A DNA stretch of 64,000 nucleotides from Diprion similis (Eukaryota; Arthropoda; Insecta; Hymenoptera; Diprionidae): the NCBI RefSeq assembly GCF_021155765.1, contig NC_060116.1, positions 10,974,001-11,038,000 on the forward strand, given 5' to 3'. Position 1 is the stretch's first letter. The number at the start of each line of letters is the position of its first letter. Positions 54,403 to 64,000 of the stretch are shown piece by piece. The notes beneath the pieces were generated by a model. It searched no databases. It saw only the letters and a program-made list of their open reading frames with translations, and had not been told where the DNA came from. The position numbers and the translations under genes were made by a program.

Positions 54403-55410
54403 ATTGGCTATAAGATGCAAATAAAAATGATTAAAACATACCTTGAAATTAAATTTCATCGTCATATTTTAGTGTACACTACCTGCAAGGAATTTATTTG
54501 TGAAAAGGATTTGCCAGAAATTAATTAACGGGAATACGAATTTATTTTCATTCGTTTTCCTCTCATATTTACTAACAATCCTCATTAATAATCGTATTAC
54601 TTGCATCAAGTGTTAAAAACTCTAACTATTTTCACAAGCAATAAAAAGAAACATTTAACAAAAAAAAAAAAAAAAAAAAAAACTCGTGAAACTATTTGGC
54701 TGGTCGAATGTGTGACTCTATTACAATATCTGAAGAACGTTACAAAAAGTGAAAGACACGTCGATGAATTAGTGCCTATAGCATGTTTGTGTCTACTTGT
54801 AATATGCTCTCGAAAGTGGGAAATCTTGTTCGGCAAGATCTATCGAAAAAGTATCAGGATCAACAATACTTCATTCAACAATAGCCGGCGAACTTGTGCA
54901 CCCTTTTTATCGAGCGAGTATAAAATAGAGGCGAGGCAAAAGCATCTCTCGGTGTTACGCCTTAATAAGATCGGTATAAAACGTTTGGGATAAAAGTTAT
55001 CGAGGATCAAGTAAGACGTTGGCGTGACTTCGTAAAGTCGATCATTTCTTTCTCTCCTCCTTGTCTTTGATGTATGTTTCCTCACCCTCTTAATCTTGCC
55101 CCTCGGATGAACGATTATCGAATAATCCCTAATTACAACTCTTATAAATGACGATGCAGCGGCAGAGTGTCCGCATTTGTTGCACGTTCAAACAGTAGCG
55201 AGTCAAGATCCGTAACGAATGAATCTTGCTGATCCTTGGGGCACGGGCTCTGTCCATCAGTGTCACACCGTTGAGGAATCGACCAGGAGGCGAGAGAAGA
55301 AGATGCTGAGTTAAAATAACGACGTGTATTGGGGTGACCACCAGGTTTCGCCCTCCTTTTTAGGACGAGAACTCGCTTCGCCGGGTCTCGTTGGTTGTTC
55401 AGCAGCTCTG
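53946..55410. other. Intergenic between D and C, with TA microsatellite
   Basis: No coding evidence. A TA run spans 54,353-54,400, and an A-run lies near 54,660-54,682. The part close to 55,410 is presumed 3' UTR of gene C. Confidence 0.5.
54353..54400. repeat. TA dinucleotide microsatellite
   Basis: About 24 consecutive TA units. Likely length-variable. Confidence 0.9.
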
Positions 55411-57895
55411 CTATAGACTGATGAAGTTTCCGACCAAATCGAACAGCCCCAATGGACAGAGTGGGTAGGATTTTGAGCATGTCCCGTTCATCCCGATTCG
55501 TTCAGCCATGGCGAATTCCTCGGGAAGATCTTCGTTTCGAGACGACGAGGGCCTGCGATTTGGAATTGTAGTTTGATCATTGAAATGAAAAATATGATCC
55601 TTGCTTGGTGGGTCGTCTACGAAAAATTTTAGCCTCTATGTTATTCATTGAACATTGAATTTTCGTATCACAAGCGTTGTATGGGAATAAAATTTATCTA
55701 TTCTGTGATTTTACTGTGTTTACCTACACATATACTTATTTTCTTCTGGAAGACTTACGTGAGGATGACGTGCATAACGTCGCCCAATATTCCGTTGTGT
55801 CGAATGGGCCATTCCGACGTCTCGCAAATTGAACGAAGAAGGCAATCGCGTCCCGGAAATCCGGCGCTGAAGTATAGAAATGAATATAATTCTTAATTTA
55901 TAGGGGAAAGTAGGCGTGATGCTGTAATGAAAAGGAACGTATTTTTCTACTCATTCATATAAGCCCACAAAGCGAGTAGAAAATAATTCGTAGCGATTTT
56001 GGGAAACGAAATGATCTCTGACGAAATTCTTATCTATGTTTAGAGAAACGAAAATGCGGTTATACCTTCCGCTAGTGAGACCGATAATACCATCAACATA
56101 ACTCAGTGTATACTTGAAATTTATTGAAAGTCTGCTGATGAAAATTCTTAGCTTATTTATTATTTACGCTCGTGTACCTTCCCGGAAAGTATGAGCTTGA
56201 CATAGTTTTTTCCATAAAATATATACACATTTTTCGAGTATAATAATTTCATTCCGGGAAGAAACAAAGGTGGGATAAAATTTTCAAAGGAGGTAAAAAA
56301 ACGAGAAGAACAGAAAAGGTAGACAAGAATTTGAAAGAGATTGAATTTCCCGCTGGAGTGATATCGAAGCTTACCAACGTCAAACAAATCTAATTAGGCT
56401 TTGTAATTTATGAAGTAATTTATTTTATTTCTTTACGCTTAAGTCAGGTCTCAGTCTGACCTTACTTTGTTGAATATGAAGCAGTCCTTGCAAGGCATGA
56501 GCAAACGATACACAATATGTATACTCGGATTCTCAAGAGCACTCGCGGAAGTGACTCGCAAGTGGAAAATGCAAACAGAAAAGTAAACTGAACTATGTCT
56601 CTCCCGAAGTACAAGTTTGAAGTTGACTGTAACGTCACAGCTGCCGGTACAAACATCCTGACAAAACGTTTCGATACTCGTTCAAGTTCTCATTGTTTTC
56701 CCAAATCTCTTACCGGGATAGAATCTCCCCATTTCCATCAGCAAACCCGTTATACCGCGGTTTAAATTATGCATTTCACGTAAGCTGTGCAGAACAAACC
56801 TTTCGAATTTGCTTTCCAATGCTCGGTAGACTGTTTCCCTGTCGATGCTCCGTCGCGTCCTTCGGCCAAATAACAGCGGGTCGTAATACGAGAAGTTTGA
56901 CGGGAGATCGTAGTTGGCTTCAAAGAAGTAAGACAACGATACGGAGTGCTCGGGGTCGGATATCGGGACGGCAATGGCGAAGAAAATCTGTCTCAAGATT
57001 CAAGACACCGTGAATCACTCGATGATCGTTAGCAAAGTAAGAATAAATATTCGAAAATTACTGCGCTATATTCAACTTACACCCATAGTGCTGGAGCTTG
57101 GATAAGTCAATTCCCTGATTGGTCTATGGAGTGTTTTTGCCAGTTCCGAGTCCTGTTTGGACCAGCATTTCGTTGAAGATATTGCAGCGGCGATGATGAT
57201 CAGCACCCTGAAGCGTAGAAAACGAGATGTAATAATATAAATGACTTTCCAGGTTTTATGTAGCCCCGTAAAAATCTGCTTGAGAACTTGTAATTTGGTC
57301 ACGAAGTGAGTGATAATTTTTTACACGTAATCCGTGACTACGGAGTAGACAGACGTGATTCGTCTGTGGGTGCCTGATTTAATTTTTGAACGAAAATTTG
57401 GTATTCGTATCACGAGCTCACGAGTGGTCGACGGTGTGCTTAAGCCCTACGCTGTTCAGGAGAAACACACACTTCTGCATCTCGCCTTTCGAAGGAGTAA
57501 ATATTTAAAACATTTCTCGTCAAACCATTGATTATTGCAAAAAAAAAAACAATGTTAAACAGAGAATCTAGTTAATTTGGCTCGAAAGATGTAATATTTT
57601 AAAGTTGAAGCTCCACTCTGGAAGAAGGTTGGATCGAATATCAGACCATTTCAGTACTCTTTGTTATCAAAAGCTAAAATTCAAAGTTCTTCTCTTAAAA
57701 AATCACAGCACCAAAAACAGAGACAAGTCTACGCGAATGGCGTTATAGATAAATCGAAATGAGAATTGCACAAGATATAGAAAAAGCTTGTTAAATCCCG
57801 AGTGAACCATTTGAAAGCAGATACCTGAGATCCAAAAAATATCAAATTTGAAGTGAGAAATGAGACACTTACGTGATTTGGCGTTGGGAAGGCAT
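55411..57895 (-). CDS. DM4/DM12 family secreted protein C
   Basis: Exons on the minus strand are 57,873-57,895, 57,081-57,207, 56,800-56,987, 55,759-55,866 and 55,411-55,552 (195 residues). The 23-nt first exon (MPSQRQI plus AC, donor GTAAGT) joins CAG|G in phase 2 to give the signal peptide MPSQRQITVLIIIAAAISS. Exon 2 has IFFAIAVPISDP and FFEANYDLPSN, then RTRR|SIDRE, a furin-type site. Exon 3 has DCLLRSICETSEWP, and exon 4 has CSKSYPLCPLGLFDL. The 188-nt exon 2 and 108-nt exon 3 have the same lengths as in gene B. Gene D is its closest relative, as a degraded copy downstream on the same strand. The protein is predicted to be secreted; its function is unknown. Confidence 0.8.
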
Positions 57896-58263
57896 TGTTA
57901 AAATTTCGCGAAGACGACGCTGACCGACGCCTCCAGCCCGTTGAAACCAAAAACTGGAACTAGTCTAACGGACGATATAACGTTCGAGTTTCTGGGAGCG
58001 TTCCGCTGTTGGTACCGCGTCGCGACGCGAGCGTTTTAACACGTGTATTTCAACCGGCGGTGGAATCCGCCGGTGTTAAGAGGAGTGCACACAAAATATC
58101 TCGATAATTGCCCTCCGTGAAACCAATTCTCGGGGCATTTCAGTGAGCCGTGCGAGTAGCTTACCAGCTGCAGAGTGTCAATCGAATCGGTTTACGATAA
58201 AAAAAATAAATAAAAATTATCTATATACATATAAAATACATCGCCTTCCGAAATATATCAGCG
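57896..58263. promoter_or_regulatory. Shared divergent promoter region of genes C and F
   Basis: Only about 368 bp separate the start codons of minus-strand C and plus-strand F, so the two genes probably share this interval for transcription initiation. The part 57,900-58,060 is CG-rich; the part near F is AT-rich with a TATATA-like stretch near 58,220-58,240. No specific factor site is claimed. Confidence 0.5.
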
Positions 58264-60006
58264 ATGAAGAATTATTACATAAATATCTTAGTGATCGTGA
58301 TTTTCATCACTAATATTTGCTGCCGTGCTACCGACAAATTTTCCGTCCGAGACCTTCTTCGCAGAAAGAGATACCTCGTCTTCCCTGATCCGCTGGACAG
58401 CGAGACTAAAGTGCAGGTACGAGTTGCACCGATCCTTCCACTCGCTAATAATTCACCTTGTCAATTTAACCCCCATTTGCAGCTTACATTTGCAATGGTA
58501 AATACAGAAGATTGTTGAACTTTCACGTTAGCATCGTCTCCTGCAACAGTGACTTTTTTTGCAACGTCATTCAGGCTCTAGTACTCCGATCAAACAAATT
58601 GTTTACTTGTTTTTCGCCAATTTTTTATATTGCATTTGTATTGTGGTAGCAGATCTATACTCTCACGATGACTCATCTTAATCTGCATTGATTCAAAAGT
58701 CCATCGAAGAACGTCTCGGGGATTTCTATTCTCCGATGCTCGACAGCGAAGTGAAAATGAATTAGTTCCTGTCATTTGAAGTGATTTTATCCAAATTATT
58801 TGTAGGGATTATCGCACAATTTGTTACAGGATTTTAACGAAGTCATTTTGTTTGATCAAGGTGCTGTTCGGGTTGGGTCTTCCGATGGAGGGTGAGGTCT
58901 CCATGACCCTTGGCTATGTTCTCAAGTGTAACTACGACCTACCGTACAACGCATCCGTCTTCACGGACCCCTACATCCGGTACGAAAGGTCAGCTGATGA
59001 GATCGCGATACCGGATAATAACAGCGCGACTGACGTGCAGGATACCAAAGGTGGGTATGACGACTTCGGTGGTGAGTTTCATCCGGTGTATTATGATTCG
59101 AAAGCTCGGAGTTGAAAAATATTGCTTTACCGACAGAACGAATAATAATAAGAATAAGAATAAGAATAAGAAGAAGAAAAAAAAAAAGAAATTAAGGTAG
59201 AGTGAAAAACGGCCGTGGAAAAACGACCTCGAACCAAGGAATTGATTCGAGCGGAATTCTGTGGTCCAGAATTGCAAGAGAAGACGGAAAATGAAAGCTC
59301 TAGGGAATTGGTCGGCATAAATTTGAGGGAAAAAAGATTGGTAAATTGAATTTTCCGGGAAAGTTTGTTTTCGTATTTACGGAGGATGGAACTGACGCGT
59401 TGGAGCGGCGGTCTGGAAATTATTGACCCGCGAGATCGCGGACGATCACCAGGTTTTCCTGCAGACAGGCTCCTGGACTCAGGTCGTTTATCATTTTTTC
59501 GGGCCAGTCTTCTTTCGCCTAGACAGTGATCCTCTTTAATCACATTGCGCCGGCTAATTAGCCTCAGGTGAAGTGGTTAACCACTTTATGACACCCAAAC
59601 GCCAAGTTCGAATTCGTCCAACTTCATTACTTTTACTATAATTTCGTACAATTCACCGGATAATGTCAAGTACTTTTCTCGATCAGGCATCACTTCAAGA
59701 TGGAGCATTTACCAAATGCTCGAAACGGCGATGGAGACTTTCGGCGAAGGCAGAGCCTGTCTTCTCCGTGCCGTTTGCGAGGCCGCCGAGACGCCCTTCA
59801 AGGAAGACCATGGCCTTCTGGGCGAACTTTTGCACGTGCTGCTCACTCCGTCGACAACAAATGAGGAGCACGAGACCAACACGGACCAGGAATACCACGC
59901 CGCCGAGATACTGGGCAGCACTTCCGGCGGAAATTGCCGGTCACTCTTCCCCGAGTGCGAAAGCAGTCCGCTTGATTATTTCACCGAAATGGGGCGTTCG
60001 CAGTGA
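58264..60006 (+). CDS. DM4/DM12 family secreted protein F (last intron lost)
   Basis: Exons are 58,264-58,416, 58,861-59,050 and 59,687-60,006 (220 residues). The start ATG opens a signal peptide (INILVIVIFITNICC). RRKR|YLVFPDP is a furin-type site. Exon 1 ends TKVQ in phase 0, exon 2 has LFGLGLPMEGEV and YDLPYN, and the exon 2/3 junction is phase 1. Exon 3 continues through RWSIYQMLE, ACLLRAVCEAAE and, without a break, PSTTNEEH to CRSLFPECESSPLDYFTE. Gene G has an intron exactly at the LLT|PS point, so F has lost it. All four conserved cysteines are present. A possible poly(A) signal lies at 60,252. F and G are adjacent tandem duplicates. Confidence 0.85.
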
Positions 60007-61149
60007 ATTGATGTTCGCGGAGGGTTTCAAAGCACTTTATAAATTTCATTCGCCATCGTGAAGCCCATTTTTTCATTCTCAATTGTTCATCTGTGATAGC
60101 GAGCGTGCCAATATCGAAGAGTTTTGCTTGGAAAGCATGATTGTCTCTTTGAAAAAATAAGAATAGATCGCTGATATTCTTTTTCTTTCATTACTCATTA
60201 ACGTTCAATCAATTCAATGTATTCATACCTGTGACTCATATTTATGAGCAGAATAAAAAGAAAAGAATAAGAAACTAGTCGTTTGAGCCCAGAGTTATCG
60301 ATTTCTTTACGAGCCTACAAAATCCCATCGAATTCAATCCACCTTGATTTTCCGATACATATTCGAATCCATATTACACCACTTGTTAGTCCCAGTAATA
60401 AATTTGGTCGAGGTATACCGTGTCCCTGTATAAAGGCTGCGTGCTTTCCTAAGCTTTGAAAAAGCTTCCCTTAGTCTCCCAACTTCAAACTTGCAGAATT
60501 TCCGAGTAAAATTATTGAAGTAGGCTTCGTCATTCCATACAAACTTATAATACTTGCCTCCGTAGGTACCCGCGGCCGCAGTTCCACCTCTTCTTCTGAG
60601 ACCAAAAAGCTAATGCGCCCTCTTGTTTATTCTTCTTATTTCCGTTGTTCCCACAGTGGTGGCCCCTGATGTTTTCCACTCCGACTGTCATGAATTATTC
60701 TCTAAATAATTTACTTTCTCCCGTTGGATTCGGCCGCTCGTGCCATTCGCTTAACCGTGGAATACACCCGGAGGGATGATGCGACCCCCGCCTTCTTTTT
60801 TGCATCGACGCTACGGGCTGCAAGTTGCGTAAATGTATATGTATAGAGGTCAGAAAATCGGCGTACTTTTACGGTAAACGCAATTCTGTTGTTAATATTT
60901 ATCAGATTTTCTCGATTTCGTTATACTTGAAGACAGCAAATAAACAGAGAAAAAAATTTCAATTAATCATGTCGGAGATTGGAATAAAATTAACTCACAC
61001 TTGCAGCCGAGCAGAGTGTTGGGATTTCGCTGCTCGGGTTAGCGATGATTAAAATGCACTAATTCAGTTACGAAGAGTACGTCGAACTTCCGTAGACTAG
61101 TTGCTGCGGCTCTGTTGCGGAGAAACAATTACCAGTCAATGGCCAGACG
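60007..61149. other. Intergenic between tandem genes F and G
   Basis: The 3' part of F, with an AATAAA at 60,252-60,257, then ordinary AT-rich sequence and the presumed promoter of G. No coding evidence. Confidence 0.5.
60252..60257 (+). terminator. Possible poly(A) signal for gene F
   Basis: AATAAA about 246 bases after the stop codon. An alternative nearer signal was not seen. Confidence 0.35.
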
Positions 61150-63077
61150 ATGCGGAGTTACCTGTTTACGTATTTTTTACTGCTGACCAGTTCACGGCAG
61201 ATTTTCCGTGCAATAGGATCATCCGAGACCGTCGAAGCTAGGGAAAAACGGTATTTAGTTTACCCGAAGCCAGGGGTTGGTAACGCCCCGACAAAAGTGC
61301 AGGTAATTCTCTTGTTTCCATTTTACGAGTAATAAAAAAGCTGTATAAGACCGCGGAGATTTCGCAAGAAAGTTTCAACCCAGCTTTTCTCGAGTATCTC
61401 ACCCTGTAGCCACCCTTAACCCTTTGAGTCGCAGTGGTAAGTATTCTTAACACCTATTTTATATCCATTTTTTGTATATTTTGGAGAACTTTTTGACATA
61501 TTTTTTTGCGGTTTTTTGCTACTTCTGATAGTATACTGTAATGTGAATTAATATTGTTGGAAGCAAATGGATTGAAAAAAATTGTAAAAATTGAAGGAAT
61601 AATCCGTTTTCGAGAAAGTTGACACTCTGTAAATGCGCATAGCTTACATGAATTATAAGTTTTTGGGGTAGCTGATTACGAACCTGAAGTCGGATTTTAA
61701 AAATTCAAGATGACGGAACTAATATGGCGCACAAAAGTTTCAAATTCGATTCAATCCAGAGAAAAAACTTTTTCCAGGGGTTTTCGAGGTCGTTGATTAC
61801 GAATATGAAATCAGGTTTTGAAAATTCAATATGGCGAATCCCATCAGCGACCCCGAAAACCCGTGCATAGAGTTTTTTGACCATATTTGATCAAATTTGA
61901 AATTTTCTTCCACCGTATTGGATCCACAATTTTAAATTTTTAAGCTAAGCTTTCAGATTCGTAATCAGCGACCCAAAAACCATACAATAATATTTTTTTA
62001 TAAAAATTGACTCGCCACGATAATGTGTGACTCAAAGGGTTAAGCAGTAGCAGTCGACAGAAGATTTCAGCCGGATATTCATAGTCACGTTAGTCAGGGT
62101 AAATACTCATAAATCTTTCAGCTAATTCTCGGGCTTGGACTTCCCATGGAGGGTGGCCTGATCGTCGGATACGTTGTGAAGAACAATTACAACCTGCCTT
62201 ACAACGCCACGTCGTACTTGAACCCCTACGTGCGCTATGAGAGATCGATTTACGGGGAGGATTTGCTCGAACCCGATGCTAAGGCTGACCGAAAAGGTAA
62301 TAAATATCACAAGCTGTTCAATAATAATTTGGAATCGGCTTGCAGTCGACTGTCAGTTTGCTCTAGAGAATCGTTTTGCAGGAAGTACGACACGTTGGGA
62401 AACTTACAGGATGTTGGAGTCGGCTTTCAATATTTTTGGGAGTGGAAAGTCCTGTTTGTTAAGGGCGATTTGCGAGGCAGCCGAAGGAGAGTCGTTCAAC
62501 GAAAATCATGGACTTTTCGGTGAACTTCTCCATCTCTTTCTTACGTAAGTCAAGTGTGCCAGATAACACAGTTTTAAAGTTAACGGCATTATATACGGTG
62601 TAATGCGTAATAGGCCCGCTAAATATTGGCGGATCAATTTCCACCCCTAAGGCACACAAAGTTGACCCAAAATATCGCTAAACGGTAATTGAGTCAGTGC
62701 CGTTTTGCTCTTCCGGTAATAAGCCTTGTCGCATTTGCGAGCTACTCGTTAATAAACTTGGCTTTGAAATAATTCTGCCAATCGCGATTACGATCTGTCC
62801 AGCTCACTCGTTTGATATCGTTCTTTGCCTCTCTGCTCATTCCTTGTGAAAGGTCGAGATATCCCGGCATTCAATTTGACGCCTTTTAGTTGCTGCTTAA
62901 CGACCGTAACTATCTTATTCCAGACCATCCTTGACTGCAGAAGAATTCTTGGAGAGCACCGATCAAGAGTATCTTGCGGCTGAGTCACTTGGCCGAAGAT
63001 CTTTGGAAAAATGCCGGGCATTTTTTCCGGAATGCAAGACTAGTCCTCTAGAATATTTCACCGAGTCGGAAGATTAA
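61150..63077 (+). CDS. DM4/DM12 family secreted protein G
   Basis: Exons are 61,150-61,302, 62,122-62,296, 62,382-62,544 and 62,924-63,077 (214 residues). Exon 1 is the same 153 nt as in gene F and ends TKVQ in phase 0. The signal peptide (SYLFTYFLLLTSS) is followed by REKR|YLVYPKP, a furin-type site. Exon 2 has LILGLGLPMEGG and YNLPYN, and the phase 1 junction leads to RWETYRMLE, SCLLRAICEAAE and the phase 2 LFLT|PS junction. Exon 4 has CRAFFPECKTSPLEYFTE. Intron 1 contains a piggyBac-like MITE. A possible poly(A) signal lies at 63,254. It is a tandem paralogue of F; the molecular function is unknown. Confidence 0.85.
61420..62039. mobile_element. piggyBac-like MITE in intron 1 of gene G
   Basis: Terminal inverted repeats CCCTTTGAGTCGCA (left) and, on the opposite strand at the right end, CCCTTTGAGTCACA. 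TTAA lies immediately outside both ends (61,416-61,419 and 62,040-62,043), the signature of piggyBac insertion. The 620-bp interior is non-coding and contains a direct repeat of a GATTACGAA-containing unit (near 61,672 and 61,794) and an inverted copy near 61,960. A non-autonomous element. It lies about 80 bp from the exon 2 acceptor. Confidence 0.8.
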
Positions 63078-63253
63078 TTCCGTAAGGTCACGACCCGCGA
63101 TGTAGAGAAGACTTACCATAATTAATTTCTTCAACTAATATTTAAGGTCGAGCCGCGTGGATTCGAAGATCGGTATTTTGTGTCTGATCGTCTGACAGGA
63201 ACATTTTCTACTCAATCTCGATTCGATCACGCTTAGAATATTTTCATCGCATA

Positions 63254-63259
63254 AATAAA
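63254..63259 (+). terminator. Possible poly(A) signal for gene G
   Basis: AATAAA, 177 bases after the stop codon. Confidence 0.4.
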
Positions 63260-63773
63260 GACGAAACGACTGTAACTTATGGGTGAGAAATAAAAGCGGG
63301 ATCACCATTTGGCAGATCATTTACAGAGAGAAAGAGAGAGAGAAAGAGGGAATGAGACAGGGAGTAAAAGTGTGCTGTGAAGTTAATGTCGCTCGTTTAT
63401 TCTTTTACGCTTTTAATAAGACAGCTATATAAAGGCAAGCTCCTGATAAAAGTTATATCAAGGATCTACGAAGAAGATATTATCTTGATAGGTTAATAAA
63501 ATCGATCGTTCCACTTTCGATGCCGAAGCGATAATGGGAAGAGGAGTTTATCGTCATTGCCACCCACCTAATAAATTTCTGTAAATTCCTTTGCACGCCA
63601 ATTTTCAGCATTCGCGACCAAGTCATGCCACGGACATCGTCCTTGTTTCGAGGACCGATCGTCCGGGCCAAAGGTGACACGTCTACTCTCCTTATAGGCT
63701 TCAACGCAGCGATTTAGGGGTCGTGACAAATGAATTGTAGTGATCCTCGAGAGTCTGACTTTTGCCCGTAATC

Positions 63774-63776
<3 letters not shown>

Positions 63777-63799
<23 letters not shown>
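63777..63799. repeat. AG microsatellite
   Basis: Eleven or so uninterrupted AG units. Likely length-variable. Confidence 0.85.
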
Positions 63800-63805
<6 letters not shown>

Positions 63806-64000
63806 CAGAAAGCGTCGGAGGATGAAGTGGAAGAATCGGGATAGTAAAAGATGCTGCATCTTCCGGGAGCAACAAATTTCAGGCCGTTACATCAGAGAGC
63901 AATCTATTGTTTACTACGATACGACGTTATCTAAATGGAAGAGATTAAGACTCTCCGTCTTCTCTTCCCGTGATGCGGTTTGCGGCTGACGTTTTATTGG

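Larger units (their letters stand above)
63078..64000. other. Downstream of gene G, with GA repeats
   Basis: Contains the presumed 3' UTR of G with AATAAA at 63,254-63,259, a GA-rich patch near 63,328-63,350 and a GA run at 63,777-63,799. An open frame at 63,480-63,704 on the minus strand shows no family motif and is not called. Confidence 0.5.

Overview
This is a eukaryotic window, almost certainly insect nuclear DNA. Genes are split by short GT-AG introns, intergenic DNA is AT-rich (roughly 60-65% A+T by eye), microsatellites are abundant, and the coding content includes several members of the insect-restricted DM4/DM12 secreted-protein family. A hymenopteran fits the TTAA-flanked short transposons, but no gene here fixes the order, so treat that as a guess.

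Layout. 1-35,200 holds no gene I can assign. It is AT-rich intergenic or intronic DNA with microsatellites, several short inverted-repeat elements (three of them piggyBac-like or similar), a foldback repeat, a perfect hairpin near 15.4 kb, and two or three weak candidate exons. 35,209-38,602 (-) is a two-exon gene for a small Ser-rich basic protein that I do not recognise. 41,116-43,145 (-) is a complete six-exon gene for glycosylated lysosomal membrane protein (GLMP/NCU-G1). From 44.1 to 63.1 kb lies the main feature, an array of DM4/DM12 genes. In order they are B (-, 44,126-46,154), A (+, 48,544-50,365), D (-, 52,785-53,945, apparently decayed), C (-, 55,411-57,895), F (+, 58,264-60,006) and G (+, 61,150-63,077).

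The DM4/DM12 loci fall in two subfamilies. A, B and C (and relic D) start with a tiny coding exon (8-26 nt) holding the ATG, spliced in phase 2 to the signal-peptide exon. They share intron phases 2-0-2-2. A and C, and relic D, end in a C-S-K-x-(Y/H)-x-L-C-P motif, whereas B ends differently. F and G have a single 153-nt first exon ending in a TKVQ codon run, intron phase 1 after exon 2, and an EC-x(2)-SPL-(D/E)-YFTE tail. F has lost the last intron. All intact members are predicted to be small secreted proteins of about 186-220 residues with four conserved cysteines (CLLR-x(2)-CE plus a C-terminal pair). Most carry a dibasic, furin-like site. The biochemical role of the family is not known to me.

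Exon boundaries were read by hand from splice consensus and paralogue alignment; no transcript evidence was available.
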